A DNA stretch of 64,000 nucleotides from Catonia carolina (GCA_035578175.1 JAQMRL010000014.1:14583774-14647773); one strand, 5' to 3'; positions 1-11,630 are shown, counted from the stretch's first letter. Numbers and translations are program-made. The notes: generated by a model not told the origin, from the letters alone.

Positions 1-257
1 ACAGCCGAGTGTCGTTCACGAAACTCGAATTGATGATCTGGAATTAGTTTAAGAGGATCTTAATCTACAAGTTTACCTGTACTAATATTTCCCGTACGCG
101 TGCGTAAGTATTTGGTCGCACGAGCGTGCAATGAAAAGAAAAAGTCAAGAAATAATCAGGAGGTAGTGACGTACTGGAAGCTGGTTACAATCACCACATA
201 TTATGATAACCACATTTTTTAAGCACATGTTTAATTGCTTTTATGTGTTATGTGTAA

Positions 258-1542
258 TCTGGTGTGAAACACTCACACGACTTTCTCTTGCCAATGCTAA
301 TAATGAACAATGTGTTGTTTAGGTCATCAGTCAAAAGGATGGTTTAAACCTGTAGAGGTTTTACCAAGTAAAACGAGGAGTGAGGTGGTTTACCATTGCC
401 TTCCTCACTGAGTGGAAAAGTACGCTTATCAGCATGCCGGGCCCTCTGAAAAGCATATGTTTTCCACTCTGAAAATGACACCACAGGGTCTGGCTGTATA
501 ATGAACATTACTTTCAAAGGAGATAATTTTGATTATTGTTTATTACACCTCTACCTCTTCTGTTCTTGAATGATTCAGTCATTTAATTGGCTGACCATGT
601 GATAAGAAACAGAACTATATATTTTAGTCCTACAACGAACAGATCGAGTTAAATAATTTGACACTCCACCTGTCTGTTATGGGCAGAATGAACAATAAAA
701 CCTAACATTAATAATAAAAGATTAGAACAAAATCAAAATAACTAACGAACCTCAAAACACATTACCTAATTTTAATCGTGAGTGAATGCTGCAAAATGAA
801 ACCCAACCTTACTTTGGCTTAATATTAGGAAAATCACTCTTTCACAATAAACTAGGCTCTGTAGACAAAAATGCTCGAAATATAAAATGTAAATCTTTCA
901 ATTTCCTATAAATTTGATTATGTACTATTGTCGTCAAATTCATACTACGGCTGAAATCTACAACAAAAAAATCGTTTTTACACGATTTTTTATAGTTTTG
1001 TTTACACAAGCGTTATACAAAAAATTGTTTGAAATAAAAGTTGTAGGGTTTTTAATTCTCTACAACTTTTATTATATACATTTTGCGCTTAAATGCACAT
1101 TAAAGCCGCAATCTTAAAAAACATTATTTTACGAAAAACAGCCTTTTCAAGAATTTCAGCAGACATACCGCCTACCCCTTTGTGAGCATAAAAAATGTAG
1201 TAAATGAAGTGATTTTTAAAAAAAATCGTATGAGCCGTTTTTGAGAAAATCGCAAAAAAGTGAAAAATGACTCGAATAAACTACTATTTCCAGTTGACCG
1301 AATTAGATGAAAATGTTCGTGTCGGGCCCTCTAGTGGTATCTAACATAAGTTTTAAGTTTCAAGTTCGTACGATGTTCCGTTCTTGAGATAATTCTGTTC
1401 ACACCCACACAGACCAATCGCTAAATCATGTTTTTTGGGTTCAGGGGGTCTGAAAACACTAGATCCGAAAACTCGATTTCGAAAAATCGATATGAAAACA
1501 ATGCTTTCCTTACTATATATTCATATAGGCAAGAGAAAGTAA
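258..1542 (-). repeat. Family A repeat (Helentron-like), interrupted copy
   Basis: The right-hand boundary reads GGCAAGAGAAAGT then A-rich DNA; the left begins TCTGGTGTGAAACACTCACA. These are the two ends of the about 1 kb repeat found at least 16 times here. The copy is split by a SINE3 element at 312-686. A short CACACACA run near 1400 marks the usual microsatellite position. No coding capacity is seen. Confidence 0.85.
312..686 (-). mobile_element. SINE3 retroposon with 10-bp target duplication
   Basis: The element is flanked by AATGAACAAT at 302-311 and 687-696, which restores the family A sequence when the insert is removed. In its own orientation it runs from the CTGCCCATAACAG-type 5' end, through a constant block (CAGACCCTGTGG, GGCATGCTGATAAGC, CTCAGTGAGGAAGGCAATGG) to an AAC-type 3' tail. 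It is non-coding. The short tail repeat and the duplication point to LINE-driven retroposition. Confidence 0.85.
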
Positions 1543-1904
1543 TAATAGATAACTAAAAGATGTAATCCTGTGATATATGCAACACCTCTAAACCTAGCAA
1601 TATCGTTTATAAAAGATGTTATATTTATAAATACCGACATAAGAAGGCTGTTTTTTCAGGTGCTTAAGTGACAGATAGATACACGCACGCACCTAGTCCA
1701 AACAACTAGTTGTGTAATGAGCCGACCGACCGGTTGTGCGTATGACGTAGGTCAATTTTCTGTTTGCTTACTTTAGGCCTTCCATAAAGCGGTCATAATC
1801 ATTCCAGATGCACTTACTACTTTTCAGTCTCTCTGTACGACTTATAACAATACTTTTCTCATAAAATTACAACGTGTACCTCACGTCAAAATAATGAAAA
1901 AAAA
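1543..1904. other. Unassigned AT-rich spacer
   Basis: No ORF, splice-consistent exon or known repeat was recognised between two family A copies. A locally GC-richer patch (about 1680-1750) has no visible function. Confidence 0.5.
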
Positions 1905-2704
1905 TCTGGAGTGAAACACTCGCACAACTTTCTCTTGCCAATGCAAATAATTAACAAAAACCTAACATTATTAATAAAACATTAGAAATAAACAAAAACT
2001 AACCTGAATAAACATAACCTTTTTTAATCATGAGTGAAAGACGCAAAATGAAAATGACCCTCGCTTTGGCTAAAAAGTACGGAAAATCACTCTTTCACGC
2101 TAAACTAAGCTCTGTAGAGAAAAATGCTTTAAATTAAAGTTGTAGATCTTTTAATTTTCTATAAATTCGATTATATACACTTTTGTCATAAAATGAATAC
2201 TAAGGCCGAAATCTTTAAAAAAATCGATTTTTCACACGTTTTCGTGAGAAAAAAACAGAAAATTGCTAATTGCCGCTAAACTAAGCGTTATACAAAAAAG
2301 TGTTTCAAGTAAAAGTTGTAGAATTTTAAATTCTATAAATTTTTTATTATATATATATTTTTGCGCTATAATACATATTAAAGCCGTAATCTTAAAAATA
2401 CACTTTTTTACGTAAAAACACCCTCACCAAGAATTTCAGCAAACATGGCGCCTACCCTATCTTGTAGAGAATAAAAAATTGAGTAAATGAGGCGATTTTT
2501 AAAAAAAATCGTAGGACCAGTTTTTGAGAAAATCGCAAAAAAGTGAAAAATGACACGAATAAACTACTACTTCCGGTTGACCGATTTTGATGAAAATGTT
2601 CGTGTCGGGTCCGGTAAGGGTATGTAAGTTTCTAGTTTGTAGTTCGTACGATGTTCCGTTCTTGAGATATTCTGTTCACAAACACACACACGCGCGCGCG
2701 CGCG

Positions 2705-2745
<41 letters not shown>

Positions 2746-2884
2746 CAATTGCTAAAAACATGTTTTTTTTGGGTTCAGGGGGTCTGAAAACGTATAGATC
2801 CGGTGAAAACTCGATTTCGAAAAATCGACATGAAAACAATACTTTCCTTCATATCAGTTATATTCATATAGGCAAGAGAAAGTA
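1905..2884 (-). repeat. Family A repeat, full-length copy
   Basis: The copy begins TCTGGAGTGAAACACTCGCA and ends GGCAAGAGAAAGTA, about 980 bp. It carries the long CA/CG microsatellite at 2677-2742. It ends five A residues before the next copy starts, so two copies lie almost head to tail in the same orientation. Confidence 0.85.
2677..2742. repeat. CA/CG dinucleotide microsatellite
   Basis: About 65 bp of alternating CA and CG units with CA on both sides of a pure (CG)n core. It lies at the constant internal position of family A. Apparent ORFs across it are low-complexity artefacts. Confidence 0.95.
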
Positions 2885-2889
2885 AAAAA

Positions 2890-3898
2890 TCTGGTGTGAC
2901 ACATTCATACAACTTTCTTTTGCCAATACAAATAATAAACAATATGACATAACATTAGTAATAATAATACATTAGAAATAAACAAAAAACTAACCTCAAA
3001 AAACATAACCTAATTTTAATCATGAGTGAATGATGCAACATGACAACCAACCTTAGTTTAGCTTATCAATACGGAAAATCACTCTTTCACGCTAAAATAG
3101 GCTCTGTATAAATAATGCTCTAATTAAAAGTTGTAGATCTTTTGATTTCCTATAAATTTCATTACATAGACTTTTGTCGTAAAATGTATACAAACACTGA
3201 AATCTTTAAAAAATCGATTTTTTACATCTTTTCGTGAAAAAATCGCTATTTGCTGCTAAAATAAGCGTTATTCAAAAAATGTTTGAAATTAAAGTTGTAA
3301 AATTTTTAATTTTCTATATTTTTTATTATATAAATTTTTGCGCTGATACGCATATTACAGTTGCAATCTTAAAAAACGATTATTTTACGAGAAAACAAAC
3401 TTTCCAAGAATTTCAGCAGAAATGGCGCCTACCCTATATTGTGGAGCATAAAAAAATTTAATAACCGAGGCGATTTTTAAAAAAAAAGTCATAGGAGCCG
3501 TTTGAGAGAAAATCGCACAAAAAGTGAAAAATGACACGAATAAACTACTACGAGTAAATAAACTCATACTTCCGGTTAACCGATTTTGATTAAGATATTC
3601 GTGCCGGGTCCTCTAGTGGAACCTAACTTAGTTCCAAGTTTCAACTTTGTACGATGTTCCGTTCTTGAGATATTTTGTTCACACACACACACACGCGCGC
3701 GCGCGCGCGCACGCACGCACACACACACACACACAGATATTTTGTCCACACACACAGACCAATCGCTAAAAACATGTTTTTTGGGTTCAGGGGGTCTGAA
3801 AACGTATAGATCTGGAGAAAACTGGATTTCGATAAATCGACATGAAAACGGTACTTTCCTTCCTATATAATAATAGGCCCTTATAGGCAAAAGAAAAT
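2890..3898 (-). repeat. Family A repeat, full-length copy
   Basis: The copy begins TCTGGTGTGACACATTC and ends in a decayed GGCAAAAGAAAATA. It contains the second CA/CG microsatellite (3680-3735) followed by a partial duplication of the block ATATTTTGT(T/C)CACACACACA just downstream. Confidence 0.85.
3680..3735. repeat. CA/CG dinucleotide microsatellite
   Basis: CA units flank a (CG)n core and then ACGC units, at the same internal position of family A as the array near 2700. The array therefore came with the repeat rather than arising here independently. Confidence 0.93.
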
Positions 3899-3943
3899 AA
3901 AAAAACCAATTTTAACGTTAACCTGAAAATATATTGATGATTT

Positions 3944-4879
3944 TAACTTCCTCTTGCCTATATGAATATATATGAAGGACAGTATTGTTTTCATGTCGAT
4001 TTTTCGAAGTCGAGTTTTCACCGGATATACACGTTTTCAGACCCCCTGAACCCCAAAAACATATTTTTAGCGATTGGTCTGTGTGTGTGAACAAAATATC
4101 TCAAGAACGGAACATCATACGAACCTGAAACTTGAAACCAAGTTACATACCACTACCGGACCCGACACGAATATTTTCATCAGAATCGGTCAACCGGAAG
4201 TAGTAGTTTATTCGTGTAATTTTTCACTTTTATGCGATTTTCTCAAAAACTGGTCCTACGATTTTTTTTAAAATCGTCTCGTTTACGTAATTTTTTATGC
4301 TCTACAAGATACGATAGGCGCCATGTTTGCTGAAATTCTTGGTGAGGCTCTTTTCACGTAAGGAAATTGTTTTTTTTTTAAGATTATGGCTATAATATGT
4401 ATTTACGCGCAAAAATTTATATAATAAAAAATGTAGAGAATTTACATCCCACAACTTTTATTTCAAACATTTGTTTCTATAACGCTTAGTTTAGCGGTAG
4501 GCCTAATTAGCGATTTTCTGTTTTATCTCACGAAAACGTGTGAAAAATCTATTTTTTTAAAAGAATTCTGCATTAGTATGCATTTTACGACAAAAATGTA
4601 TATACTGTAATAAAATTTATAGGAAATTAAAAGATTTACTACCTTTATTTAGAGCATTTTTCTGTACAGAGCCTAAGTTTAGCGTGTAAAAGTGATTTTC
4701 AGTATTTGAAAGCCAAACTGAGGTTGATTTTCATTTTGCGTCTTTCACTCATGATTAAAATAAGTGTATGTTTTGAGATTAGTTTTTTGTTTATTTCTAA
4801 TGTTGTATTACTCTGGTTAGGTTATATTGGTCATTATTTGCATTGGCAAGAGAAAGTTGTGTGAGTGTTTCACACCAGA
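3944..4879 (+). repeat. Family A repeat, full-length copy, hairpin end at right
   Basis: The copy begins ACTTCCTCTTGCC and ends GGCAAGAGAAAGTTGTGTGA followed by GTGTTTCACACCAGA. It is inverted relative to the two copies on its left. It is a good reference copy: the microsatellite is reduced to GTGTGTGTG and no other element interrupts it. Confidence 0.85.
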
Positions 4880-5238
4880 TTTTAATAGTATAAAGTATAA
4901 AAATCACTTTACACAACTGTCAAATAATTAAAACTATATTTTATAATTTTGTACTGCACTGTTATTTTTAAAACTTTTGTCAGCTATGAGAAAATAATAT
5001 CGGTAATTTTCTTTTGTTTTACGTTACACATGCGTTTCTCAGCTAAATAATCCCACCGTCTTTTTAGGTTCATAACATCACTTGAAGTTGAAGTAAGCTG
5101 CTTTTCAACCTAACGCAGAACCGTTTCTAGCCACGTATTCTAATACAAAACCTTGCAATTGCAAATTAAGAGGGACAAATAGTTATCAAGAACGCAATTG
5201 CTTGAGTCAGAGGGTTGCAATAGATTTAAGGTTCAAAA
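4880..5238. other. Unassigned spacer
   Basis: No exon or repeat was recognised here. The sequence is AT-rich with no long ORF. Confidence 0.5.
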
Positions 5239-6171
5239 TCTAGTGTTAAACACTCACACAACTTTCTCTTGCCAATGTAAATAATTAACAATATAACCTA
5301 ACGTTAGAAATGCACATAAAAACTAACCTCAATAAACATTAACCTAACTTTAATCATGAGTGAAAGACGCAAAATGATAATCAACCTCAGTTTGGCTTAA
5401 AAATACGGAAAATCACTCTTTCACGCTAAACTAGGCTCTGTTGATAAAAATGCTCGAAATAAAAGTTGTAGATCATTTAATTTACTATAAATTTCTTTAA
5501 ACACACTTTTGTCGTAAAATGCATACTACTGCTGAAACCTTTAAAAAATCGATTTTTTACACGTTTTCGTGAGAAAAAAACATAAAATTGCTTATTACCG
5601 CTAAACTAAGCATTATACAAAAAAACTTTTGAAATAAAAGTTGTAGGATTTTAAAACCTCTACAACTTTTATTATATAATTTTTGCCCTTAAATTCATAT
5701 TAAAAGTCGAAATCTTAAAAAAACAATTTTTTTACGAGAAAACAACCTTTTCAAGAATTTCAGCAGACATGGCGCCAACTCTATCTTGTAGAGCATAAAA
5801 ATTTAGTAAATGAGGCGATTTTTAAAAAAATTGTAGGAGCCGTTTATAAGAAAATCACAAAAAATTGAAAAATTACACGAATAAACTACTAATTCCGGTT
5901 GACCGATTTTGATGAAAATGTTCGTGTTGGGTCCTCTATTGGTATCTAAATTCAGCTTTAAGTTTCAACTTCGTACGGTATTCCGTTCTTAAATATTTTG
6001 TTCACACACACGGACCATTCGCTAAAACATGACGTTATTTTGGGTTTAGGGGGTCTGAAAACTTGTATATCGGGTGAACAAAATATCTAAAAATATCAAA
6101 ATTAAATCCGAAAAATCTACATGAAAACAATATTTTCCTTCCTAGTAAATTCATACAGGCAAGACACAGTA
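5239..6171 (-). repeat. Family A repeat, full-length copy
   Basis: The copy begins TCTAGTGTTAAACACTCACA and ends GGCAAGACACAGTA. The microsatellite is almost absent (short ACACACAC near 6005). The extra mutations at both ends suggest it is older than its neighbours. Confidence 0.82.
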
Positions 6172-6319
6172 AAATGTGTCTTTCCTAGAGTCTTATGCTT
6201 CAACGTTTTATTTATCGTCCTGGTAATATTTTTAAATTTATTTAGTGTATTCATCATGTTCTGCTGTTTTCCAAAAACACATCACATCCTAGATATTTAA
6301 AATTGGATACCTTTTCCAA

Positions 6320-6665
6320 TTCGCCCATTACTGGCAGGTGGAGTGTTAAATTATTTGCCCTCGATTTGCTAGTTCCAGGGCTACAAAAAATAGTTCTGTT
6401 TCTTATCACATGGTCAGCCAATTATATGACTGAACTATTTAAGAACAGAAGAGATAAAAGTGTAAAAGATACTATTTACAGTCATCTCCTCTGAAAGTAA
6501 TAAATTTCATTATACAGCCAGACCCTGTGGTGAATGAAGTGAAGGTGTCATTAGCAGGGCGCAGAGTAGATGCTTTTCGGAGGGCCTGGCATGCTGATAA
6601 GCATAGGCAAAACTACCACTCAGTGAGCATTAAGAGCCTTTCAGCTGCTGACCTAAACAGCAACA
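6320..6665 (+). mobile_element. SINE3 retroposon with 11-bp target duplication
   Basis: ACCTTTTCCAA lies on both sides (6309-6319 and 6666-6676). The 5' end has GCCCATTACTGGC, the body has the constant blocks CAGACCCTGTGGTGAATGAA and GGCCTGGCATGCTGATAAGC, and the 3' end is CAACA-rich. The central part is shortened by about 30 bp relative to other copies. Confidence 0.83.
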
Positions 6666-6676
6666 ACCTTTTCCAA

Positions 6677-6954
6677 AATGTTGCCATTAATTTCTATTTT
6701 TGAACTTACCGGGAATTTTAATACTCTATTTTTATTTCACTCCTGACCTGTTTTTCTTTTAATGGCAGTTAGAACCACTCTCTCTTAATTATAAGTTCTG
6801 ATGATGGGTGACTTGTGCATCAAGAGGGTTCCCTGGAAGAGAGAGCAAGTAATGAGCATACATACCCTTGGTTACCGACCAGGGCGACCGTTGCTTTTAA
6901 ACTCTATTAAATTAAATTCCCTATTAGATAAGTAACTGTCGCCAGTCACGAGAT
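6677..6954. other. Unassigned stretch
   Basis: No ORF or recognised repeat. The text around 6790-6850 (GTTCTGATGATGGGTGACTT) has the flavour of a retroelement 3' UTR, but I cannot assign it. Confidence 0.35.
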
Positions 6955-6961
6955 ATAAAGA

Positions 6962-7141
6962 TTTTTTTTTTTTTTTGGTTTAACGTCCGACTCTTCTGCA
7001 ATACTGCTAATGCAGACGGTGAAGGATGAAATGATTTGTTGAAACGTATGAAAATATGCCATGCCTGAACGGGATTCGAACCCAAGACCGCATGATGAGA
7101 AGCGAGCACGTTACCAATTACGCCAATGCGGCCGGCGAAAA
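6962..7141 (-). mobile_element. SINE2, tRNA-derived, full-length
   Basis: On the minus strand the element begins GGCCGCATTGGCGTAATTGG (box A-like TGGCGTAATTGG), has GGTTCGAATCC-type box B near 7075, and ends with the family tail (CTGCATTAGCAGT, then GTCGGACGTTAAACC) and an A run. Target duplication ATAAAGA is at 6955-6961 and 7142-7148. The tRNA-like head explains the internal pol III promoter; a real tRNA gene is not present because the cloverleaf cannot be completed. Confidence 0.87.
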
Positions 7142-7148
7142 ATAAAGA

Positions 7149-7759
7149 GTTCTACGGAACGGCCTCCGGGTCAGTACTTTTGGGCGACCAATCGGATGGG
7201 TGGAATCCGGTGACGGGAGTAATTCCAAAAAACCAATTTTACCAATTACCGGGAATTTTTCTAAAAACCCCATTACTTTAGTCTTTTGAGGCCTAATTCT
7301 TGCTGGTTTATTGACCCGTGTTTCAGAGTACTTGAAGTCGTCAAATCGCTTAATAAATTTTCTTTTAGGTAATTAAAAAACAAGACAAGAGGCATAAATG
7401 TAAAAAGTTGATAGTAAAGATGAACAAGCAAACTTCCCGGTACCAGTTTTAGTTGATTATTAGAAACAAGCCATCTTGATAGTTTTCATTCAAAGTTTAA
7501 ACTATAAATCAGGCATTGTTCTCCTTGTGATGGACCACTCTATCATGAATTCGGATAACAGAGCCGGCATTGATCGTACTAACAACCTTTAGGCACACGT
7601 TATGCCTTACTACTGAACAGGTTATTTTAAGATGTAGTTATTTAGTAGTTACAAGGGCACTGGGCCTATCCGCAGATCACTTCTCACACAAGTTCACCTT
7701 GTCTTCAAGACTGCCTTACTCACATTTTTTCCTTTAATTTGCTCTTAAATCGGCTTGGC
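7149..7759. other. Unassigned stretch
   Basis: No exon or recognised repeat. Short ORFs are random in appearance. Confidence 0.45.
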
Positions 7760-8275
7760 ATTTTCCACTTGCTTCCAACAAGTACCTACGCAAAAATCTC
7801 GAGCATCCAAAATTCTTTTTACATTCTCTTACCAAAATTAATATATAGGAAGGAAAGTATTGTTTTCATTTCGTTTTTTTGAAATCGAGTTTTCACCGGA
7901 TATACACATTTTCAGACGCCCTAAACCAAAAATCATGTTTTTAGCGATTGGTGTGAACAGAATGTCTGAGAACGGAACATCGTATGAACTTGAAACTTAA
8001 GTTAGATACCACTAGAGAATTTTCATTTGCTTCCAACAAGTAGCTACGCCAAAATCTCGATCATCCAAAATTCTTTCTACATTCTCTTACCAAAATGAAT
8101 ATATAGGAAGGAAAGTATTGTTTTCATGTCGATTTTTTTGAAATCGAGTTTTCATCGGATATACACATTTTCAGACGCCCTGAACCATAAAACATGTTTT
8201 TAGCGATTGGTGTGAACAGAATATCTGAGAACGGAACACCGTATGAACTTGAAACTTAAGTTAGATACCACTAGA
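7760..8275. repeat. 258-bp tandem duplication across a family A boundary
   Basis: Two units of about 258 bp (7760-8017 and 8018-8275) share the blocks TTGCTTCCAACAAGTA, ATCCAAAATTCTTT and the start of a family A copy through TTAGATACCACTAGAGA. The duplicated segment joins non-repeat flank to repeat end, so it arose after the family A insertion. Confidence 0.85.
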
Positions 8276-8865
8276 GAACCCAACAGGAACATTTTCATCC
8301 AAATCGGTCAACCGGAAGTAGTAGTTTATTCGTGTCATTTTTGGCTTTTTTGCGATTCTCTCAAAAATGGCTACTACGATATTTTAAAAAATTCGCTTCA
8401 TTTTCTACATTTTATATGCTCTATAAGATAGGATAGGCGTCATGTCTGCTAAAATTCTTGGAGAGGTTATTTTCTCGTAAATTTTTTTTTCAATTTCGAC
8501 TTTAATATGCATTTTACCGCAAAAATGTATATAATAAAAGTTGTAGCGAATTTAAAATCCTACAACTTTTATTTCAAACATTCTTTTGTATAACGCTTAG
8601 CTTTGTGGTAATTAGCAATTTTTTCCACGAAAATGTGTAAAAAATCCTTTTTTTAAATTTCAGCCTTAGTATGCATTTTACGATAAATGTATATATAATC
8701 ACATTTATAGGAAATTAAAAGACCTACAACTTTTAATTAAAGCATGTTTCTCTCAGAGCCTAGTTTAGCGTGAAAGAGTGATTTTCGTATTTTTAAGCCA
8801 AACTGAGGTTGATTTTCATTTTGCATCATTCAATCATGATTAAAATAAGGTTATGTTTTTTGAGG

Positions 8866-9019
8866 TTAGTTTTTTGTTTATTCCTAAAGTTTTATTACTA
8901 ATATTTAGTTATACATTTGGATAAACGTTTAACATGGAAAAATTAGTTTTTTGTTTATTCCTAATGTTTTCTTACTAATATTTAGTTATACATTTGGATG
9001 AACGTTTAACATGGAAAAA
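8866..9019. repeat. 77-bp tandem duplication spanning repeat/LINE junction
   Basis: Unit 1 (8866-8942) and unit 2 (8943-9019) both hold family A sequence, the target site ATTTAGTTATA and the first bases of the LINE. The duplication therefore happened after the LINE inserted. Confidence 0.85.
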
Positions 9020-9788
9020 GCACGTAACAACCAAAAGAAGAGAACTTAATTTGAAATTTGATAACATGATTTACTGATTGGCAGAAAATCAACTCTGACA
9101 CTAAACAATAAATTGTTAATTTATAACACTATACTTAAACCTTGTTGGACGTATGGCATTCAATTATGTGGTACAGCGAGTAAGAGCAATATAGAAGTAA
9201 TGCACAGGTTCCAGAACAAAGTGCTTAGAAATATAGTGAATGCAGCATGGTATATAAGGAACAATGAAATTCATGAATATCTCGACGTACCCCAAGTTCG
9301 AGATGAAATACAACGTTTTAGTATGATCTACCAAAGATGTCTAAATTATCATAAAAACATTTTAGCAATTAACCTCCTGGATAATAGTCAGACAACCAGA
9401 CGCCTCAAAAGAATCCATGTTTTAGATTTGTAAATAATTTTTCTTCTAAATTGTATAGTTATTACAAATGTATAAAAATTTCCTTTTTTGTTCTGTTAAT
9501 GTAAATAAGCTTCAACCTACATACATTTTTTTTTGTTTCAATTTGTTTTTTCTTTATAACTTTTATGTTTTAAAATCGTTCAGTTTTGTATTTAAGTCAA
9601 ATCAATGTTTATATTTTTATGAACTTTTTAATTTGTGTAAGTAAAGTTATCAAAACTTCAATGTTAGAATTTTTTGAGGAGGACCATCACCGGGTGGCCT
9701 CCTCTCTTGTCATACTTATTTCATAATCATTTACTTACAGTCACTTAGATAACTGATTGTAAATAAATATGATGTTTCAGAAAAAAAA
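8904..9788 (+). mobile_element. 5'-truncated jockey-like LINE insertion
   Basis: Target duplication ATTTAGTTATA is seen at 8893-8903 (and in the tandem copy at 8970-8980) and 9789-9799. The insert ends with an A run before the right duplication. It keeps only the end of the reverse transcriptase ORF and a 3' UTR of about 350 bp. The host sequence is a family A copy, so the LINE is younger than that copy. Confidence 0.85.
8981..9433 (+). pseudogene. Jockey-type reverse transcriptase C-terminal fragment
   Basis: The translation shows the post-catalytic thumb region of non-LTR reverse transcriptases: HLDERLTWKKHV, then, after in-frame stops near 9080-9105, LIYNTILKPCWTYGIQLCGT and RFQNKVLRNIVNAAWY, ending RLKRIHVLDL and a stop at 9431-9433. 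The fingers, palm and endonuclease are missing, so it is non-functional. The combination TYGIQLWGTAS-like and NAPWY-like is typical of jockey-clade LINEs. Confidence 0.85.
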
Positions 9789-10109
9789 ATTTAGTTATAT
9801 TGTTCATTACTTGCATTGGCAAGATAACGTTGTGTGAGTGTTTCACACAAGATTTTTTTAATCTGTATTACACCTCATATAAACAATAATAAACTACAGC
9901 TTTTTCTGTCTGACTAAAATTATAGAGGGAAAAGCCCCTTATGAATGGTTAGGCCTACGGCCTACATAGTATTGTTTTTTGTCATCAGTCTCTCGACTGG
10001 TTTGATGCAGTTCTCCAAGTTCTATCTTGTGCAAGTCATTTCATATGTACATACCTGTAACACCCTACATCTTTTGTAATTTGCTTTAAATATTCTAACC
10101 TTTGCATAT

Positions 10110-10693
10110 GCCCATAACGGGCAGGTAGAGTGATAAATTTTGCACTCAATCTGTTGGTTCCAGGGCTATAAAAAATAGTTCTGTTTTTAATCACATAGTC
10201 AGCCAATTACATGACTGAACTATTTAAGATCAGAAGAGGTAGAGGTGTAAAAGACACTAGTCACAGTTATCTCCTCTGAGAGTAATGAATTTCACTATAC
10301 AGCCAGCCGGCCGCATTGGCGTAGTTGGTAACGTGCTCGCTTCTCATCATGCGGTCTTAGGTTCGAATCCCATTCAGGCACGGCATATTTTCATACGTTG
10401 CAAAAATCATTTCATCCTTCACCGTCTGCATTAGCAGTAATTGCAGAACAGTCGGACGTTAAACCAAAAAGAAAAAAGAAAAAAACTATACAGCCAGACC
10501 CTCTGGTGAATGAAGTGAAGGTGTCATCTGCAGGGTGGAAAGTGAATGCTTTTCGGAGGGCCTGGCATGCTGATAAGCGCACTCTTTCAACTCAGTGAGG
10601 AAGGCAATATTAAACCAACTCACTCCTCGTTTTTACTTAGTAAAACCTCTAAAGGTTCAAACCAGCCTTTCAGCTGTTAACATAAACAACAAC
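10110..10693 (+). mobile_element. SINE3 with nested SINE2
   Basis: A 13-bp duplication AACCTTTGCATAT lies at 10097-10109 and 10694-10706, inside the LINE fragment. The 5' end is GCCCATAACGGGCAGG and the tail is AACAACAAC. A SINE2 at 10307-10484 interrupts it between TTCACTATACAGCCAG and its repeat. Confidence 0.88.
10307..10484 (+). mobile_element. SINE2, tRNA-derived, full-length, nested
   Basis: The 13-bp duplication ACTATACAGCCAG occurs at 10294-10306 and 10485-10497, both inside the SINE3. The element has GGCCGCATTGGCGTAGTTGG at the start, GGTTCGAATCC box B, the constant tail GTCGGACGTTAAACC and an AG-interrupted A run. It is the youngest of three nested layers here. Confidence 0.9.
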
Positions 10694-10984
10694 AACCTTT
10701 GCATATCCCTACAATAATTCACTCCCTCAATATTACCCTCCATTATTGATAGACCAATACCTGGATGTCTTAAGATATGCCCCAATAGCCTATACCTTCT
10801 TCTAATAAGATGCTTCCATATACTTCTTTTTTCATCCACTAGCCTAAGAACCTCTAAATTACTTATTTTGTCCACCCACATAATCTTTAACATTTTCCTA
10901 TAACACCAAATTTAAAAAGCTTCTATCCTCTTCCTTTCTATCACCCACATCACCCCCTATCACCTATTACTTAGTACATTCATT

Positions 10985-11630
10985 TAGATGATATCTTAAA
11001 TGGAATGGATGAGATCATGAGAAAGGATTACTTAACGAAAATTAATCAGAACAAAACGAAAGTGTTGTCCAGTAGTAAGAGTGGTTTAAAGGAGATGGGA
11101 AATTTAAAAGTACACAACGAAAACACACAGGAAGTGGGGAAATTCTGCTATCTAGGGAGTAAAATAACTAAGGTTGGTAAAAGCACAAATGATATCAAAA
11201 GTAATTGCTCAAGCCAGAAAAGCGATTGACAGATTAGGAAAAATTTCTTAAAAACTATGTTTGGAGTGTACCATTATAAGGGAGTGAAATGTGGGTGATA
11301 TGGGCTGTAGAAAGGAAGAGGATAGAAGCTTTTAAAATGTGGTGTTACAGGAAAATGTTAAAGATTAGGTGGGTGGACAAAATAAGTAATTTAGAGGTTC
11401 TTAGATGAGTAAATGAAAAAAGAGGTATATGGAAGCATCTTACGAGAAGAAGGGATAGGCTAGTGGGGCATATCTTAAAGACATCCAGGTATTGGTCTAT
11501 CAATAATGGAGTGTAATAATGACGGAGTAAATTGTAGAGGAAGGCAAAGGTTAGAATATATAAAGCAAATTACAAAATATGTAGGGTATTACAGGTATGT
11601 AGATACGAAACGACTTGCGCAAGATAGTAT
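10985..11630 (+). pseudogene. RTE-like LINE reverse transcriptase tail, plus-strand fragment
   Basis: The reading shows INQNKTKVLSSSKSG, then VGKFCYLGSKITKVGKS, which matches the KTKVMV / YLGS(K)IT block after the catalytic domain of RTE-like LINEs. It continues with WSV-SETW-type and WVDKISNLEVL blocks in shifted frames to about 11620. Several frameshifts and stops make it a pseudogene. It faces away from the minus-strand fragment just to its left. Confidence 0.82.

Larger units (their letters stand above)
7829..9852 (+). repeat. Family A repeat, interrupted copy
   Basis: Starts in the duplicated block with a diverged CTCTTACC end, and finishes GGCAAGATAACGTTGTGTGA then GTGTTTCACACAAGA at 9852. 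A LINE insertion occupies 8904-9788. The left end is present twice because of the 258-bp duplication. Confidence 0.8.
9976..10980 (-). pseudogene. RTE-like LINE C-terminal fragment, interrupted
   Basis: On the minus strand the fragment encodes the tail seen also at 62253 and 63452: MLKIMWVDKISNLEVLRL, then RRYRLLGHILRHPGIGLSI, ending near CATCAAACCAGTCGAGAGAC. This region follows the reverse transcriptase in RTE-like LINEs. A SINE3 (10110-10693), itself holding a SINE2, splits it. The fragment is truncated and frameshifted. Confidence 0.82.

Noticed and set aside
258..1542. Family A as a simple MITE with 13-bp terminal inverted repeats
   Set aside because: The ACTTTCTCTTGCC inverse is followed by about 27 more repeat-specific bases including a hairpin at one end only, and no target duplication could be seen; kept as an alternative only.
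2567..2839. ORFs across the CA/CG arrays at 2567-2839, 3576-3890 and 28195-28556
   Set aside because: They are open only because dinucleotide repeats rarely make stops; all contain runs of Cys-Val, Thr-His or Ala-Arg and lie in family A repeats.
6962..7141. tRNA genes suggested by box A/box B sequences (also at 10307, 22290, 41099, 43269, 59719, 61590)
   Set aside because: Each lies at the head of a multi-copy SINE with target duplications and a conserved tail; no acceptor stem closes into a full cloverleaf.
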